Under the pieces are notes generated by a model. The model was not told where the DNA came from, ran no database searches, and saw nothing but the letters and a program-made list of their open reading frames with translations. Positions 15,435 through 24,958 of a DNA stretch of 53,585 nucleotides are shown here, piece after piece. Every line of letters begins with the position of its first letter. Within the stretch, counting starts at the first letter, position 1. The translations under genes were made by a program, and so were the position numbers. This stretch comes from Lentisphaerae bacterium ADurb.Bin082 (GTDB lineage: Bacteria > Verrucomicrobiota > Lentisphaeria > Oligosphaerales > Oligosphaeraceae), in assembly GCA_002070945.1 (NCBI GenBank), contig MWEG01000039.1, positions 1 through 53,585 of the forward strand. The letters run 5' to 3'.

Positions 15435-18434
15435 TCACCACTTCACTTTCAGGTTCAGGTTAACTCGATGTTCCGGCATTTTTTTCAGCACGAAGTCCCA
15501 GATTGGCAGGTCGGTTTCTTCTCCGGCTGCCCGGCACAATTCGCGGATGAAGTCCACCCAGCCTGTGTGTTTTAAGGCGACATCGGAATTTCCGAAAGGC
15601 TGTACCGCCGAGATGATCACCCTGCCTTTGCCGTAGGAACGCTCAATCACAGCCGGGCGTCCATCGTCGGAATACGTGGCAAGAATGCGACTGCCAGCAG
15701 GGACTTCCTTGAAGTCGCATGCCTGGAATTTGCCGGCGTATGATCCTGGCAAATGGGCGATTTTGTAAACCGGCAGGGTTTGATCGCCATATTGCAAGGT
15801 CGGCATCTGCAAGGTGCGTGGAAGCAGTTCTGTTCCCAGCAGGGCGGCGCGTTCCGGGACTGCGCTGCCGTCAATATTGAAGCTTAGGAAATCCGGGTCA
15901 AACGACACCAGGGTGCCGCCGCGGTTGAGGAACTCCATCAGTTCGGCGGTGGTTGCCGGATCAGTGAACTTCATTCTGGGGACATAGAGCACTTTGTAGC
16001 GCCTTAGGTCGTCGAGTTTGGTGATGATTCCGGTTGGGCTGATGAAATCAAACCAGGCTTTGGTCTGTTCGCCAAGGAGGGTGTAGAGCGAATAAGCCGG
16101 ATGCAGCACATTGTCTTGCAGGCCCCAGCGGTCATAATCCGAATGCAGCACTGCGCTGACAGTTTTTTCCGGCACTTTGACCTTGGGCATGGTTTTCAGC
16201 TGCTTGTTGATGGCCAGCGCTTCCAGGTTGCCGTCCCACATATTCATCAGAGTTTCGGAGTCTTCAATATACCAGTAGAGCATCTGCGCACCGACTTTGA
16301 TGCACTGGGAAGCCCATTCGCGCATTTCAGCCGGCTTGGGTCGCCCGCCATGATAGATGAAATTCTGCGGCGTGACGCAGAGCTTGGAACCGGTGGCTAA
16401 ATCTCTGAGCATCTTGGCGCTGAAACCAGGATGATACAAGGCGCGGCTCAGGCCGTACTTGTTGGAAGTGCTGGTGGGATAGGGGTCGCAGCTGATCCAG
16501 TCAGAGTGGGGGCCGAGCAGCGCGACATCGACAGAGCAGACGCCGGAAACCGTGTTGCGGTCAATGCTTTTAAAGTCCACCCCTGGGAAAACTTCCTTGA
16601 CTTTGGCCCTGACCTCCCGGCAGAATACGGCAAAGTTGCCATTCCACCAGCGCCAGAAGGCAATCCTGGCAAATTCGCTGTCGGGCGTAGGTTCGGCAAA
16701 GTGATCATGGAGTCCGAATTTGCCGAAGCCGGTGGTCGCCTTGATTTCCGCGTCGACCTCGTCCAAGGCAGCAGAGAGATTTTGGTTTCGGGTGCGGCTG
16801 AAGATGTTTGACACGTTGTTGGTTGGCTCATCAATGCCGAAGACCAGGCCGACATGTTCGAGATAGTCTGGATAGTAATATTTCGTCTTCAGGTTTTCCA
16901 GGCTGTTAAGCACATATTGGCGATAGCCTTCGCAGGCTGGGTCAACGCCGGTTTCTCCATAATAATATTTGGCGCCGGCCTTAATCGCATTGCGGCTGAC
17001 AGCGCTGTTGAAAAGGACGTAGGGGAAGCGGGTGCCGTATTTTTGCCGCAACTCGCGCATTTTCGCCCAGCCGCCTTTTAGCCTGGAGTTGGCCCAGGGC
17101 AGCGGCGGGCCACCCAGCATGCCGGCATCGCCGCGGGCTGCCATCAGATTGTCCTGCCATTCCAGCACTTCCTCGTCTGAGTACAGCTGGCGGATTTTTT
17201 CTGGAAAGATGTCCAGCAATGCGGCGCCCCAGGTGCCGGTACGGAAATTGCCGGGTTCATGGCTGAGCAGCGCCTCATATTGTGCATTCGGGCGGTCAAT
17301 CAGGTAGGAGACGCTGTCAACCCGGCGGGTGCGTTCGATTTTGCCGTTGCTGAAGTCAAGCGAGGCGTATTTTTCAACGGCATGGAAGTTGCCGTCGTAG
17401 GCGTTCCATTGTGAATTTTCCTGGCCGGATTTGTTTTCGCGTCCTGCATTGAATCCGATGGCGGTTTGGGGGACGCCGTCAAAGCCCAGGGTTTTCCAGG
17501 GGATGGTGAACGTGGCTTCCCAGCGGTTTTCCTCCAGAAAATTCATGACATCCCAGTCTCCATTCCAGGCGCTTTTGACTCTCCATGGATCGCCGGGGAC
17601 ATCCTGTTTCACCTCCGCGTCAAAGCGACTGGCATTGGCATTGACGGCGAATTGCCAGGCGAGGTTGCGCGCTGGCGCATGCAGGAACAATTCCAGGCAG
17701 TCATCGCTGAAAATCGCAGCGTCCGGCTTGCTGTCCTTGACTTTGGCTTGCAGGACTTCCCGGGATTTGATGCTTGCCATAAAGCCCACATAGAGCGCGT
17801 CGTTATCCCAAGTCAACTTCAGGCTGGTTTGCTCGCTGGCTGGCTCGGCAGTGACGCAGAGATAAAATCCAGGCAGCTCTGGCACGCCTTGCCATTGCGA
17901 AGGGGGAAGTTTGGCGGAAAATCCATTTGGCGCAGGAGCAATATCAAAGACATCGGAGAGATAAGTCACGGTGACGGACTTGAATGCCAGCTCATAGGCG
18001 TCTTCCATGGCGGAATGGACGCATTGAATGGCATCTGTTCCGGCAGGGATAGTGATCAGCACCTCGCGGGTGACCCATTCAGTTGACGAAGGAAAGGAAG
18101 TTTTTGTCATGCCATTGCTGCCATTGCCGCCGCCTTTTTTATTGAAAGACAGGTTCAGCTGCGGGATGACCCCGGGGCTGTTTCGGTAGGTGAAAGCGTA
18201 TTTCATCGCTTTGGCATCAGCCGGAGCTTGCAGATAAAAATAGGCGGAAAACATTGCCTGGTCCGCCGTTTTGTTCATCCGGTATCCCTCTTCGCCCCAA
18301 GTCAGGCTGGCGGCAACTGAATGCGGAAAGGGCTTGACGATGTTCCTTTTAGTGAAATCATAAACAATGGGGTCAAAGGCATGCGCAGTAATTACGCCCA
18401 TAGTCAAAAAACAATATAAGAAAACTTTTCTCAT
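15435..18434 (-). CDS. Large exported CBM9 plus GH-like protein with A4-type GATase domain
   Basis: A 999-residue protein. The ATG at 18434 follows an AAAGGGA site and starts a signal peptide (RKVFLYCFLTMGVITAHA). Order of regions: N-terminal beta-domain (~20-190); CBM9-like module (~200-400: DNDALYVGFMAS, FSDDCLELFLHAP, WEATFTIPWKTLGF); a TIM-barrel-like part (~430-790) with GLVFGIDEPTNN and DWISCDPYPTSTS; and a C-terminal region resembling the glutamine-amidotransferase-like domain of GH42 beta-galactosidases (YKVLYVPRMKF, LMEFLNRGGTLVSFDPDF, ERSYGKGRVIISAV). No family number can be given. It lies 52 bases downstream of a pseudopilin gene that follows a GntR regulator. Confidence 0.7.
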   Translation of the reverse strand: MRKVFLYCFLTMGVITAHAFDPIVYDFTKRNIVKPFPHSVAASLTWGEEGYRMNKTADQAMFSAYFYLQAPADAKAMKYAFTYRNSPGVIPQLNLSFNKKGGGNGSNGMTKTSFPSSTEWVTREVLITIPAGTDAIQCVHSAMEDAYELAFKSVTVTYLSDVFDIAPAPNGFSAKLPPSQWQGVPELPGFYLCVTAEPASEQTSLKLTWDNDALYVGFMASIKSREVLQAKVKDSKPDAAIFSDDCLELFLHAPARNLAWQFAVNANASRFDAEVKQDVPGDPWRVKSAWNGDWDVMNFLEENRWEATFTIPWKTLGFDGVPQTAIGFNAGRENKSGQENSQWNAYDGNFHAVEKYASLDFSNGKIERTRRVDSVSYLIDRPNAQYEALLSHEPGNFRTGTWGAALLDIFPEKIRQLYSDEEVLEWQDNLMAARGDAGMLGGPPLPWANSRLKGGWAKMRELRQKYGTRFPYVLFNSAVSRNAIKAGAKYYYGETGVDPACEGYRQYVLNSLENLKTKYYYPDYLEHVGLVFGIDEPTNNVSNIFSRTRNQNLSAALDEVDAEIKATTGFGKFGLHDHFAEPTPDSEFARIAFWRWWNGNFAVFCREVRAKVKEVFPGVDFKSIDRNTVSGVCSVDVALLGPHSDWISCDPYPTSTSNKYGLSRALYHPGFSAKMLRDLATGSKLCVTPQNFIYHGGRPKPAEMREWASQCIKVGAQMLYWYIEDSETLMNMWDGNLEALAINKQLKTMPKVKVPEKTVSAVLHSDYDRWGLQDNVLHPAYSLYTLLGEQTKAWFDFISPTGIITKLDDLRRYKVLYVPRMKFTDPATTAELMEFLNRGGTLVSFDPDFLSFNIDGSAVPERAALLGTELLPRTLQMPTLQYGDQTLPVYKIAHLPGSYAGKFQACDFKEVPAGSRILATYSDDGRPAVIERSYGKGRVIISAVQPFGNSDVALKHTGWVDFIRELCRAAGEETDLPIWDFVLKKMPEHRVNLNLKVKW

Positions 18435-18486
18435 GACAATTTTTTCCCTTTCTTTGGAGCGTCGGGCTGGCGTTCTCATCCAAGTG

Positions 18487-19266
18487 TCAGTAGGGAAGTT
18501 GAAGATACATGTAGCGGTATTCTTTGGGGTGGACATACCAAGTGGCGCCTCCAAAGTAGCCGCTGTAAATCGGGCGGATGCTCTGCACGCTGCCGTCAAC
18601 CAGGCAGGAATTGACCCTCATCGAATGTCGCGTGACATTGATATCGCCATCCCGCATTCTATAGTAGTTGGAGGAAGAAGAATTGTGTTCAGAAAACAGC
18701 CAGATACTGCTTCCATTCCGATAATCGGAATTGGCTGTCGTTGCGCTGTTGCCCAGCTGAGACAAATTCACCGATTTGACATGAGAGCCATCAGCGGCGT
18801 CCGCGTACGCTGCCAAATGCTGGTTGATGCCATAATGCGTCCCGACGACGCACGGAAGGAGTTGATTCAAGGCTTGTTCCTCAGCACTGAAGCTCGGGCA
18901 GCTATAGACCTTGGGAATGGGGTAGTAGGTGATGTACCATTGGCCATTAGGCGGCCAGGTGCTTTGATTCTGGCTAGTCGTCAGCGTGCTTGATGAACCA
19001 AGATATGGCGCCAGGGTATGCCACCAGGTGTAGGAATTTTGGTTGGTTCTGCACGTCTTTGACTGGACAATGAAATCGTCATTGTCCATCGTGTAGAGAT
19101 GGCTGACCAGACCGATTTGCTTGAGGTTGTTGCAACAGCTGATTTTGCGGGCGGTGGCACGGGCCTTGCTCAGGGCCGGCAGCAGCATCGCCGCTAAAAT
19201 CGCGATGATGGCAATCACGACAAGAAGCTCAATTAAAGTGAACAGGCGGGAAGTTTTCGTTTTCAT
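18487..19266 (-). CDS. Prepilin-like exported protein (pseudopilin)
   Basis: A 259-residue protein. The ATG at 19266 follows AGGAGAGAGC. A short leader, KTKTSRL, precedes [17 protein letters not shown], with Leu at -1 and Glu at +5; then [20 protein letters not shown]. The C-terminus carries the variant motif [11 protein letters not shown] and ends YMYLQLPY. It lies between a GntR-type regulator and the 999-residue exported protein, all on the minus strand. Cysteine pairs (SCCNN, YSCPSF) are conserved in position with the other pseudopilins. Confidence 0.8.
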   Translation of the reverse strand: MKTKTSRLFTLIELLVVIAIIAILAAMLLPALSKARATARKISCCNNLKQIGLVSHLYTMDNDDFIVQSKTCRTNQNSYTWWHTLAPYLGSSSTLTTSQNQSTWPPNGQWYITYYPIPKVYSCPSFSAEEQALNQLLPCVVGTHYGINQHLAAYADAADGSHVKSVNLSQLGNSATTANSDYRNGSSIWLFSEHNSSSSNYYRMRDGDINVTRHSMRVNSCLVDGSVQSIRPIYSGYFGGATWYVHPKEYRYMYLQLPY

Positions 19267-19392
19267 TGGTGCTCTCTCCTTTTTTTGGGGGGGGCAAAAA
19301 CAGGTGCTGCAATCTGCCAAACTTTTGGTCATTTATTTGTTAAAGAAGATTTTTTTAATGGGCAGGGAGGGACATCAGGGCGTTTAGGTTTA

Positions 19393-20469
19393 TCACTTAG
19401 TGATGGCGGCCGGGCATGGGATCGTGCTTTGTCCAGGGTAAAACCGCATGGGGATAAGTTTCTTTTCAATAGGCAGCGGCGTGCCTGCCAGGATGTTCAG
19501 CAGTCGTGTAATGGCCCATTCGACGAGGTCATCCTGGCAAACTAACATGTTGCTGTAAAAAGAATCCCGCTGGTGAGGAGAGCAAGCCAAAATTACCGAA
19601 AGGTCTTGTGGAATACGAATGCCGCGTTCCCGCAGAAAATCCCTGCCGGCTTGCAAATAACTGTCAATGATGACTAGGGCAGTGGGTGGTTCCGGCAGGT
19701 TGAGAAAGAAATTCATGCGTTTGGCAAAAAAGACCTCAAGATATTTTTCGCCATGAAGACGATACAGTTCGTCTACGTCATCTTGCACTTGGAACAGTTC
19801 AGGATCAAAAAAATCGCCCAGCACATCGACAAAGGCGCGACGGATGTTATCCAGGTAAAATTGAAATTCCGGCGTGCGCCGTGTTTCAATGAAGGCGATG
19901 CGCTTATGTTGCAGCTCTCGCAAATGCCGCAAGGCAACGCAGTAGCTGTCGTAATGGGCGAATTCTACGCCGTTCATCCATGGAAGGCCGTCCTGGACAT
20001 TGCCGACTACTGGGAGACTGTGTTCACGCAAGCAAAGCAGTAAGTCCCTGCGGGCGCTGGAGCCGAGAAAGACGGCGCCGGACAGCGGCGTCTGCAACAG
20101 AAAGTCTGCTTCGCTGGCTGGCGCGAGTCCGCGAGGAATGCCGATGGACACCAGGCGGCAGCCGAGCTCCTTGTATTTGTCATTCAAGTTTGAAATGGAG
20201 CGGAGGCTATTCATTCCAATAAGCCCAATTGTCGGCCTCTCAGCAGCTTTGCCGTTATAACGGATATTGACAAAGGTGCCGCGGGTGCCGTCAATAGTCA
20301 GCAGCCCACGATCTTCCAGCAACCGGATCGCTTTCCGCAAAGTGACATGATGCACACCCAATTCCTTGCTGAGCTGCAACATCCCAGGCAGACGACCGCC
20401 AGAAGGACACTGGTTCCGAATGTAAGCCTCCAGAGTCTTGCTCAGTTCTTGATATTTGGGAGTCGCCAT
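19393..20469 (-). CDS. GntR-type regulator with LacI-like sensor domain
   Basis: A 358-residue transcription factor. The ATG at 20469 has AAGGAG eight bases upstream. Residues ~1-70 are a GntR winged helix (YQELSKTLEAYI, LPGMLQLSKELGVHHVTLRKAIRLL, GTRGTFV). Residues ~80-345 are a periplasmic-binding-protein-like sugar sensor (TIGLIGMNS, GCRLVSIGIP, HYDSYCVALRHL, HKRIAFIE, PTALVIIDSYLQAG, DLSVILACS). This is the AraR-like arrangement common in sugar operons. It is the first gene of the 20469-15435 module and probably represses it in the absence of the cognate sugar. Confidence 0.85.
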   Translation of the reverse strand: MATPKYQELSKTLEAYIRNQCPSGGRLPGMLQLSKELGVHHVTLRKAIRLLEDRGLLTIDGTRGTFVNIRYNGKAAERPTIGLIGMNSLRSISNLNDKYKELGCRLVSIGIPRGLAPASEADFLLQTPLSGAVFLGSSARRDLLLCLREHSLPVVGNVQDGLPWMNGVEFAHYDSYCVALRHLRELQHKRIAFIETRRTPEFQFYLDNIRRAFVDVLGDFFDPELFQVQDDVDELYRLHGEKYLEVFFAKRMNFFLNLPEPPTALVIIDSYLQAGRDFLRERGIRIPQDLSVILACSPHQRDSFYSNMLVCQDDLVEWAITRLLNILAGTPLPIEKKLIPMRFYPGQSTIPCPAAITK

Positions 20470-20501
20470 CGAAAACTCCTTACAAAAATTAATCTGCCGT
20501 T

Positions 20502-20531
20502 ATTATATTTACTATTACATACGGAAGTCAA
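20502..20531 (-). promoter_or_regulatory. Promoter of the GntR regulator module
   Basis: On the minus strand TTGACT, 18 bases, TATAAT, ending 33 bases before the start codon of the GntR gene. The spacer holds ATGTAATAGTAAA, which may include an operator; no second copy was found in this window. Confidence 0.6.
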
Positions 20532-20597
20532 GCCCCATAAAACTTTTTTTCGAAAATTTATTCTCCAGGCAGTAAAAACGTCATGGGTCAGTCTTCT

Positions 20598-20686
20598 GTA
20601 GTGCCTTTACAAGGCACCAGTTTTGGGGCACGTCTATCCCCAGGCTGAAGCCTGGGGTTAAGCATGGTTAAGCACCTACGGTGCAA
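20598..20686 (+). repeat. 89-bp three-stem repeat, copy 1
   Basis: Begins GTAGTGCC and ends GGTGCAA. Three stems: GTGCCTT-TAC-AAGGCAC; CCCCAGGCT-GA-AGCCTGGGG; GCACC-TAC-GGTGC. Copies at 32055-32143 and 35318-35406 are exactly the same length. Homology with the copy at 32055 continues for about 200 bases downstream. Confidence 0.8.
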
Positions 20687-20890
20687 GGGAATGTGACTAT
20701 AAGCATGATGTATCTGTACCGGCTGAAAGCCTGTGGAAGCCTGTGGAGGACGCATGTCTTCGCATCACCGTCCACCAACATCCACAGCTACAGAGCGGCA
20801 AAAGCCCCAACGGGGCGCGACATACCCGCCCAGGGCAAGCGAAGCCCGCCCAGGGCGTCGCTCGCCCTGGGCGGGTATGTTATCTTGAAA
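20687..20890 (+). repeat. Composite repeat tail with REP-like palindromes
   Basis: Starts GGAATGTGACTATAAGCATG, goes through CCTGTGGAAGCCTGTGG and ACCGTCCACCAACATCC, and ends in nested GCCCAGGGC/GCCCTGGGC palindromes (CATACCCGCCCAGGGC ... GCCCTGGGCGGGTATG, a near-perfect long hairpin). The same order follows the 89-bp element at 32055. The 20470-21020 spacer holds no gene. Confidence 0.65.
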
Positions 20891-21020
20891 ATGGCGGTAG
20901 GAAAGCCTTGATTGCCGATCCTGAGCATATCAGCGGCGCACTTGAAGGCAAAACCGGCACTTGGATTGACCCCTAAGCCAACCTTAGGCTGGTCTGGATA
21001 ATCCCCGTCCCTCGCCCCTT

Positions 21021-23450
21021 TTATTCGCTCAAGATCAATGCGACTTCCGTGTTCGGGTTCAATTCAAGCTCAATGCTCGTTTCGCCGACAATGTGGCGGC
21101 TCAGCTGGCCTTCCGGGTCGCTATAAATATAGGCAGTCAAGCGTTTTTGGTTGTTTAGAGTGAAAACCCCTGAGCGGTTGGTGAAAATTTTGTTTTTTCC
21201 CACTACTATGCCCGGATATATTTCGGTGATGGTAATCGGATAAAGTTTTTTCAGCGGGTGTTCTCCGTACATTCTGCTTGCATAGAAGCAGACCACCAGG
21301 CCATGGCGCAGGAAGTATTTGACATCGCTCCAGGCAGTGGTATTTCTTTTGCAAGTTAGTGTCAATGGGCTGCGACTGGCTTGGGCGGCGCGAACCAGGT
21401 AGCAATATTCATGCGCCACCGGCTCGACAAAATGCGAGATGGGCAATGGCATCAATTCAGTAAGACAATCAAACTGATTGGCATAGACTATATTTTTCAC
21501 CCCCATTTTTTCCTTTTCTGTGAGCTGTTTGCCGATTTCGAGCAGGAAATCTTTGGAGTAGAGCGGGATAAACGCTATTTTTTGGCGTATCTTCCCATTT
21601 TTATCCAATAAAGCGCTATAGCCATCATTGAGATTGTAGGCCACTCTGGCGCTAGAATGATTCCATTCATCTAAGAAAATGCCGGAGAAGCCCGCCTTGT
21701 CCAGGATATAGGACATATTTGTTTTTATTTGCTTGCCGCTTGCATTATCCGGCCTCGGCGCGACGTGATAGAGTTGTCCGGCCCGATAAGGCACAGTGCC
21801 GCCGAAATAATTTTTTATGACGCTATCGGAGAGTCGTTCCTGCCACTTGCTCTGCGCCCCAAAGTCGAAATCGTTTCTGGTGCGCACTAAGTGCACATCG
21901 GTATACATCAGCAATGGAAGCTCTATGCCGGCTGCCCGCATGTTTTGCAGCAGGCGCGTCGGCGTCTCCAGGGCTTTAGCGTATACTTGGCTTTCTTCAT
22001 TGCCGTAGAATATGCCGTCATGCTGCTGCGCGTCATCCTTGGCTATCGGCAGCGCGCAAGGTATAGTGATGCCTGACTGCTCAAAAAAAGTGCGCAGCAG
22101 TTCCGGACTGTTTAGGCGCTGGCGATAATAGTGATCATAATCATCGGAGTTCTTAAACGGATAGACGAAGCCGAACAAGCCCGGTATCTCCTGATACAAA
22201 TCATAGTCTTGCCGGAGAATGTTTAAGATGCTGAAATAATTGGCGTCCGGCGTAAGGTAGAGTTTCCAGGCGGTGGTATAACTTTTACCGGGCTCAAGGT
22301 AGAAAAGGTCATTGGCCAAGTGCAGTTTGTCGTCCACCGCAATAGCTGAATATTGATTTCTGTAGCAGGCATCTTCGATGTAAACAGCAAAGGCTGAGTC
22401 GGCATAGCGGAAAAAATACAATGGCGTGAAAGCAAGTTCCCGGTGAGCCAGGTTGTCGCTGTTGCAAGTGAAGTTTTTCTGTTTTTCGCCGCCTGTCCTG
22501 AATTCGCGCAGCTTGCTTAAGTCGACTTTGATGGAATTGCCGAAAATCACTGGCAGGTCGCGCTCTGTCAAGTTGCGCATGGTGTCCTTGACCGTGTAGC
22601 TGCGCGACCCTTTGATGATTTCTCGGGAGACGCTGAAGTCTGGCGTGCTCCATGTCGATTTCCCGGTAGGCTGTGCGTCTTTGCCCTCGGCTTTCCAGTA
22701 TGATTCAATCAGATTTTCAGCTGTACCGGCCTTAAAGGCGATGGCGTTATTGGGAAGCAAGTCAATGTCTGGCAGTGTCGATTTGAAGTTGCTTGGCGCG
22801 AAGTCGATATGTGCCGCGACTTGCTCGAAGTCGTCGCTGCAATCAAGCACTGCATTTACGCCTTTGTGCGGCATGCTTGCTTGCCAGCGCAAGTCTGTCA
22901 ATCCCAGGCTGCGCGGCTTTTTTTCGCTCAAGGTAGGCGAAAGCGGGAAATCACCGCTGACCAGCCGCACGTTCTTGATTTCTATGGATGAATTAGGAAA
23001 AGCCTTGAATTTATTGATAAAATTTATGGTATTGCCAGCCTGGCTGAACAAGCCTTCCAGGTCGAAGACAAAGTCATGCACAAAGTCTTTATCTAGTGTA
23101 TCTTGCGCCTTGCTCCACGGATAGTATGTCAAGGTGATAGTTCGGTTATTGGAGAACCATGGCACCCGGTGCTCGTCTTTGAAATGAAAATAATCACCTT
23201 TGTTAACTAAGCGCAGCTCATTGATTGGGATATCATTAACTCGTATCTCCAAAGCCGGTTGCGAGCCGCTGGAAAATCTCTCCGTATAAATTCTGCCGGC
23301 AAAAGCCAGGTAGCGTGGCATTGACCCAGCGGGAACCTGAATGGACAACGTCTCTCCGAGGGGTATTTGCTGGTGTTCTAACAAGTGCAAGGTCGTAGCG
23401 TGCAGCGATGAAAATATGGTGAGGCAAGCGATGATTAAAATATTGCGCAT
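21021..23450 (-). CDS. Large exported TIM-barrel protein (paralogue of 11196-13055)
   Basis: An 809-residue protein with an N-terminal signal peptide (RNILIIACLTIFSSLHA). Residues ~20-190 form a beta-domain (LEIRVNDIPINELRLVNKGDY), ~200-420 a beta-sandwich like that of the 619-residue paralogue (FSVSREIIKGSRSYTVKDTM), and ~430-740 a barrel-like region containing IPGLFGFVYPFKNSDDYD and GFSGIFLDEWNHSSARVAYN, with an Asp-Glu pair at the position of GIFWDEFPYS in the paralogue. The end, ITITEIYPGIVVGKNKIFTN, matches the paralogue; the tail is an all-beta cap. Probably a glycoside hydrolase of an uncharacterised family. It follows a pseudopilin gene on the same strand after 324 bases. Confidence 0.7.
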   Translation of the reverse strand: MRNILIIACLTIFSSLHATTLHLLEHQQIPLGETLSIQVPAGSMPRYLAFAGRIYTERFSSGSQPALEIRVNDIPINELRLVNKGDYFHFKDEHRVPWFSNNRTITLTYYPWSKAQDTLDKDFVHDFVFDLEGLFSQAGNTINFINKFKAFPNSSIEIKNVRLVSGDFPLSPTLSEKKPRSLGLTDLRWQASMPHKGVNAVLDCSDDFEQVAAHIDFAPSNFKSTLPDIDLLPNNAIAFKAGTAENLIESYWKAEGKDAQPTGKSTWSTPDFSVSREIIKGSRSYTVKDTMRNLTERDLPVIFGNSIKVDLSKLREFRTGGEKQKNFTCNSDNLAHRELAFTPLYFFRYADSAFAVYIEDACYRNQYSAIAVDDKLHLANDLFYLEPGKSYTTAWKLYLTPDANYFSILNILRQDYDLYQEIPGLFGFVYPFKNSDDYDHYYRQRLNSPELLRTFFEQSGITIPCALPIAKDDAQQHDGIFYGNEESQVYAKALETPTRLLQNMRAAGIELPLLMYTDVHLVRTRNDFDFGAQSKWQERLSDSVIKNYFGGTVPYRAGQLYHVAPRPDNASGKQIKTNMSYILDKAGFSGIFLDEWNHSSARVAYNLNDGYSALLDKNGKIRQKIAFIPLYSKDFLLEIGKQLTEKEKMGVKNIVYANQFDCLTELMPLPISHFVEPVAHEYCYLVRAAQASRSPLTLTCKRNTTAWSDVKYFLRHGLVVCFYASRMYGEHPLKKLYPITITEIYPGIVVGKNKIFTNRSGVFTLNNQKRLTAYIYSDPEGQLSRHIVGETSIELELNPNTEVALILSE

Positions 23451-23559
23451 GAGTCTATTGTCTCTTTTAGGGGCGAGGGGCGAGGAGGACTACATACTCG
23501 TGCGCCGTCCACCCCGTCCACTATGTCCACCCCGTTCACAGCCGCGAAGCGGCAAAGGC

Positions 23560-23690
23560 CTGAAAGGTCAACAACATAAAAGCCCAGGGTGAGCGTAGCG
23601 AAGCCCTGGGTGAGGCGTATAATAATTTTGAGCCCCGCTAGGGGTGACACGTAAACGCCGTTTTGAGAAAAATCCTTTTTGGATGGGGTC
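23560..23690 (+). repeat. REP-like intergenic block
   Basis: ACATAAAAGCCCAGGGTGAG, CGAAGCCCTGGGTGAGGCG, TATAATAATTTTGAGCCCC and GCTAGGGGTGACACGTAAA. The GCCCAGGGT...ACCCTGGGC-like halves can pair. It is the best-preserved member of the family also seen at 1848, 26650 and 32270. Confidence 0.65.
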
Positions 23691-23692
23691 TA

Positions 23693-23750
23693 CGTACGGC
23701 CACATACGGCAAGCTGAAGTTTGAACCACATACGGTACATACGGCCGTGT
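23693..23750 (+). repeat. ACATACGG short repeats
   Basis: Four imperfect copies of (C/T)ACATACGGC-type units within about 55 bases, just downstream (minus-strand sense) of the pseudopilin gene that ends at 23775. Role unknown. Confidence 0.5.
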
Positions 23751-23774
23751 GCGGGGACGTTCCGTATTTTGCGC

Positions 23775-24482
23775 TTACCAGTTCCCCCGCCAGAATTCAT
23801 GGGTGGTGAGGCCAGACAGGCTTCGGATTTCATTCATCGTCCTATACTCCGTATGCCCGTCAAAGAACAGGACGTTTATGCCGTTTTCGTGCACAGGCGC
23901 CAGGCCTTCCAGTGTGCCGAGGCTCTTTAACCGGTAATAATGGGCGGTGTGCGTATCCGACCTGGCGTCGGTGAGCATGGATGTGGAGGACGGATTCTGC
24001 AAGGTCGTTATCAAGCGGTTGGAGAACAAGTAATAGTGTCCGCTCCAGGTGCGGGTGGTGCCCGGCGAGATGTTCACTCCATAGTCGCAGCGTCTTCCAA
24101 CATGACCCGCGTACTTGCGGAGTCCGTAGTTGGTCCCGTAGGTGCCATTCGGCAGAGCGCCAGGCATGCCCGGACATTCAAAGACTTTGGCTGCCTCCCC
24201 ACTATATTCCCAGAACTTGTCAACCCAGCTGAGATTTATGTCTGTATTGGCAGGGAAGTTATCGACGTATGTCGCTGTAAAGTCCTCCCAGTCAGCAGTG
24301 TACATGAAGTGCGCCAGGCCTAGTTGCTTCTGGTTGTTGACGCAGCTGATCCGCATCGCTTTGCTGCGCGCCTTGCTCAGGGCCGGCAGCAGCATCGCAG
24401 CCAGAATCGCGATGATGGCGATGACGACTAAAAGCTCGATAAGGGTGAAAAAATCACGCGGTTGAACTGCTTTGTGTCTCAT
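23775..24482 (-). CDS. Prepilin-like exported protein (pseudopilin)
   Basis: A 235-residue protein; a GGGGGG run lies eight bases before the ATG at 24482. Leader [10 protein letters not shown], then [17 protein letters not shown] with Phe at -1 and Glu at +5, then [21 protein letters not shown]-terminal motif [19 protein letters not shown], ending HEFWRGNW. It is a close paralogue of the protein at 29836-30540, sharing the leader (RDFFTL), the [16 protein letters not shown] core and the identical HEFWRGNW end. Its promoter region also resembles that of the LacI gene of the other module. No regulator gene is attached here. Confidence 0.8.
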   Translation of the reverse strand: MRHKAVQPRDFFTLIELLVVIAIIAILAAMLLPALSKARSKAMRISCVNNQKQLGLAHFMYTADWEDFTATYVDNFPANTDINLSWVDKFWEYSGEAAKVFECPGMPGALPNGTYGTNYGLRKYAGHVGRRCDYGVNISPGTTRTWSGHYYLFSNRLITTLQNPSSTSMLTDARSDTHTAHYYRLKSLGTLEGLAPVHENGINVLFFDGHTEYRTMNEIRSLSGLTTHEFWRGNW

Positions 24483-24651
24483 TTGTGCATCCCCCCGTTA
24501 GTTGTTTTTGGAATGTAACTGACTGAAGACTATATGTGTGGCAGAATGAATCGCTTGGCGCCAAGAGACGGATGTACACATACTGTCTTTGGCGCCGTTC
24601 AACGCCACTGCAATGAAAAATGACTGCGCTAACCGATGATTCTATAATATA

Positions 24652-24696
24652 GGTTAACCTTATGTTAATTATACCACGCTTTTAGCATGTCATCAA
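24652..24696 (-). promoter_or_regulatory. Promoter and putative LacI-type operator
   Basis: On the minus strand TTGATG, 17 bases (ACATGCTAAAAGCGTGG), TATAAT (24668-24696), followed at once by TTAACATAAGGTTAACC (24652-24668). The spacer and the TTAAC elements closely resemble the control region of the LacI-family gene at 31768-31825, which has GCGCTAAAAGCATG in its spacer and TTAACCGGTTAA downstream. The operator position over the start site suggests repression. Confidence 0.65.
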
Positions 24697-24749
24697 TTTA
24701 GTTTGGGCGTTTTACCATCTTTTTAGGGGGCAAGCGGCTCGCCCCTTAC

Positions 24750-24860
24750 GAATTATGAATTATGAATTATGAAATGCGCCTCAGCATTCAGCATTCAACA
24801 TTCAGCATTCAGCCCCTCGCCCCGCCACTCGCCCCTCGCCCCTCGCCCCTCGCCCCTAAT
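24750..24860 (+). repeat. Heptamer composite array
   Basis: Three GAATTAT units, the junction GAAATGCGCCTCA, four GCATTCA/ACATTCA units, then several CTCGCCCC units. The same order recurs at 26793-26908 and three times at 37637-37912, and inverted at 33840-33903. TGAAT in the first half can pair with ATTCA in the second. Confidence 0.8.
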
Positions 24861-24888
24861 TCTCTTCCGTCGGCAAGGCATGGCTGGG

Positions 24889-24917
24889 TTGACATGTTTC
24901 CTTTTTCATATTACAGT
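24889..24917 (+). promoter_or_regulatory. Sigma70-type promoter of ATPase/nuclease copy 2
   Basis: TTGACA, 17 bases, TACAGT, matching 6445-6473 in boxes and spacing. The leader between promoter and start is also conserved with copy 1. Confidence 0.7.
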
Positions 24918-24958
24918 ATGTTTGTTGGTGTCTCATAATGCATTGGGGGATTCAGGAT

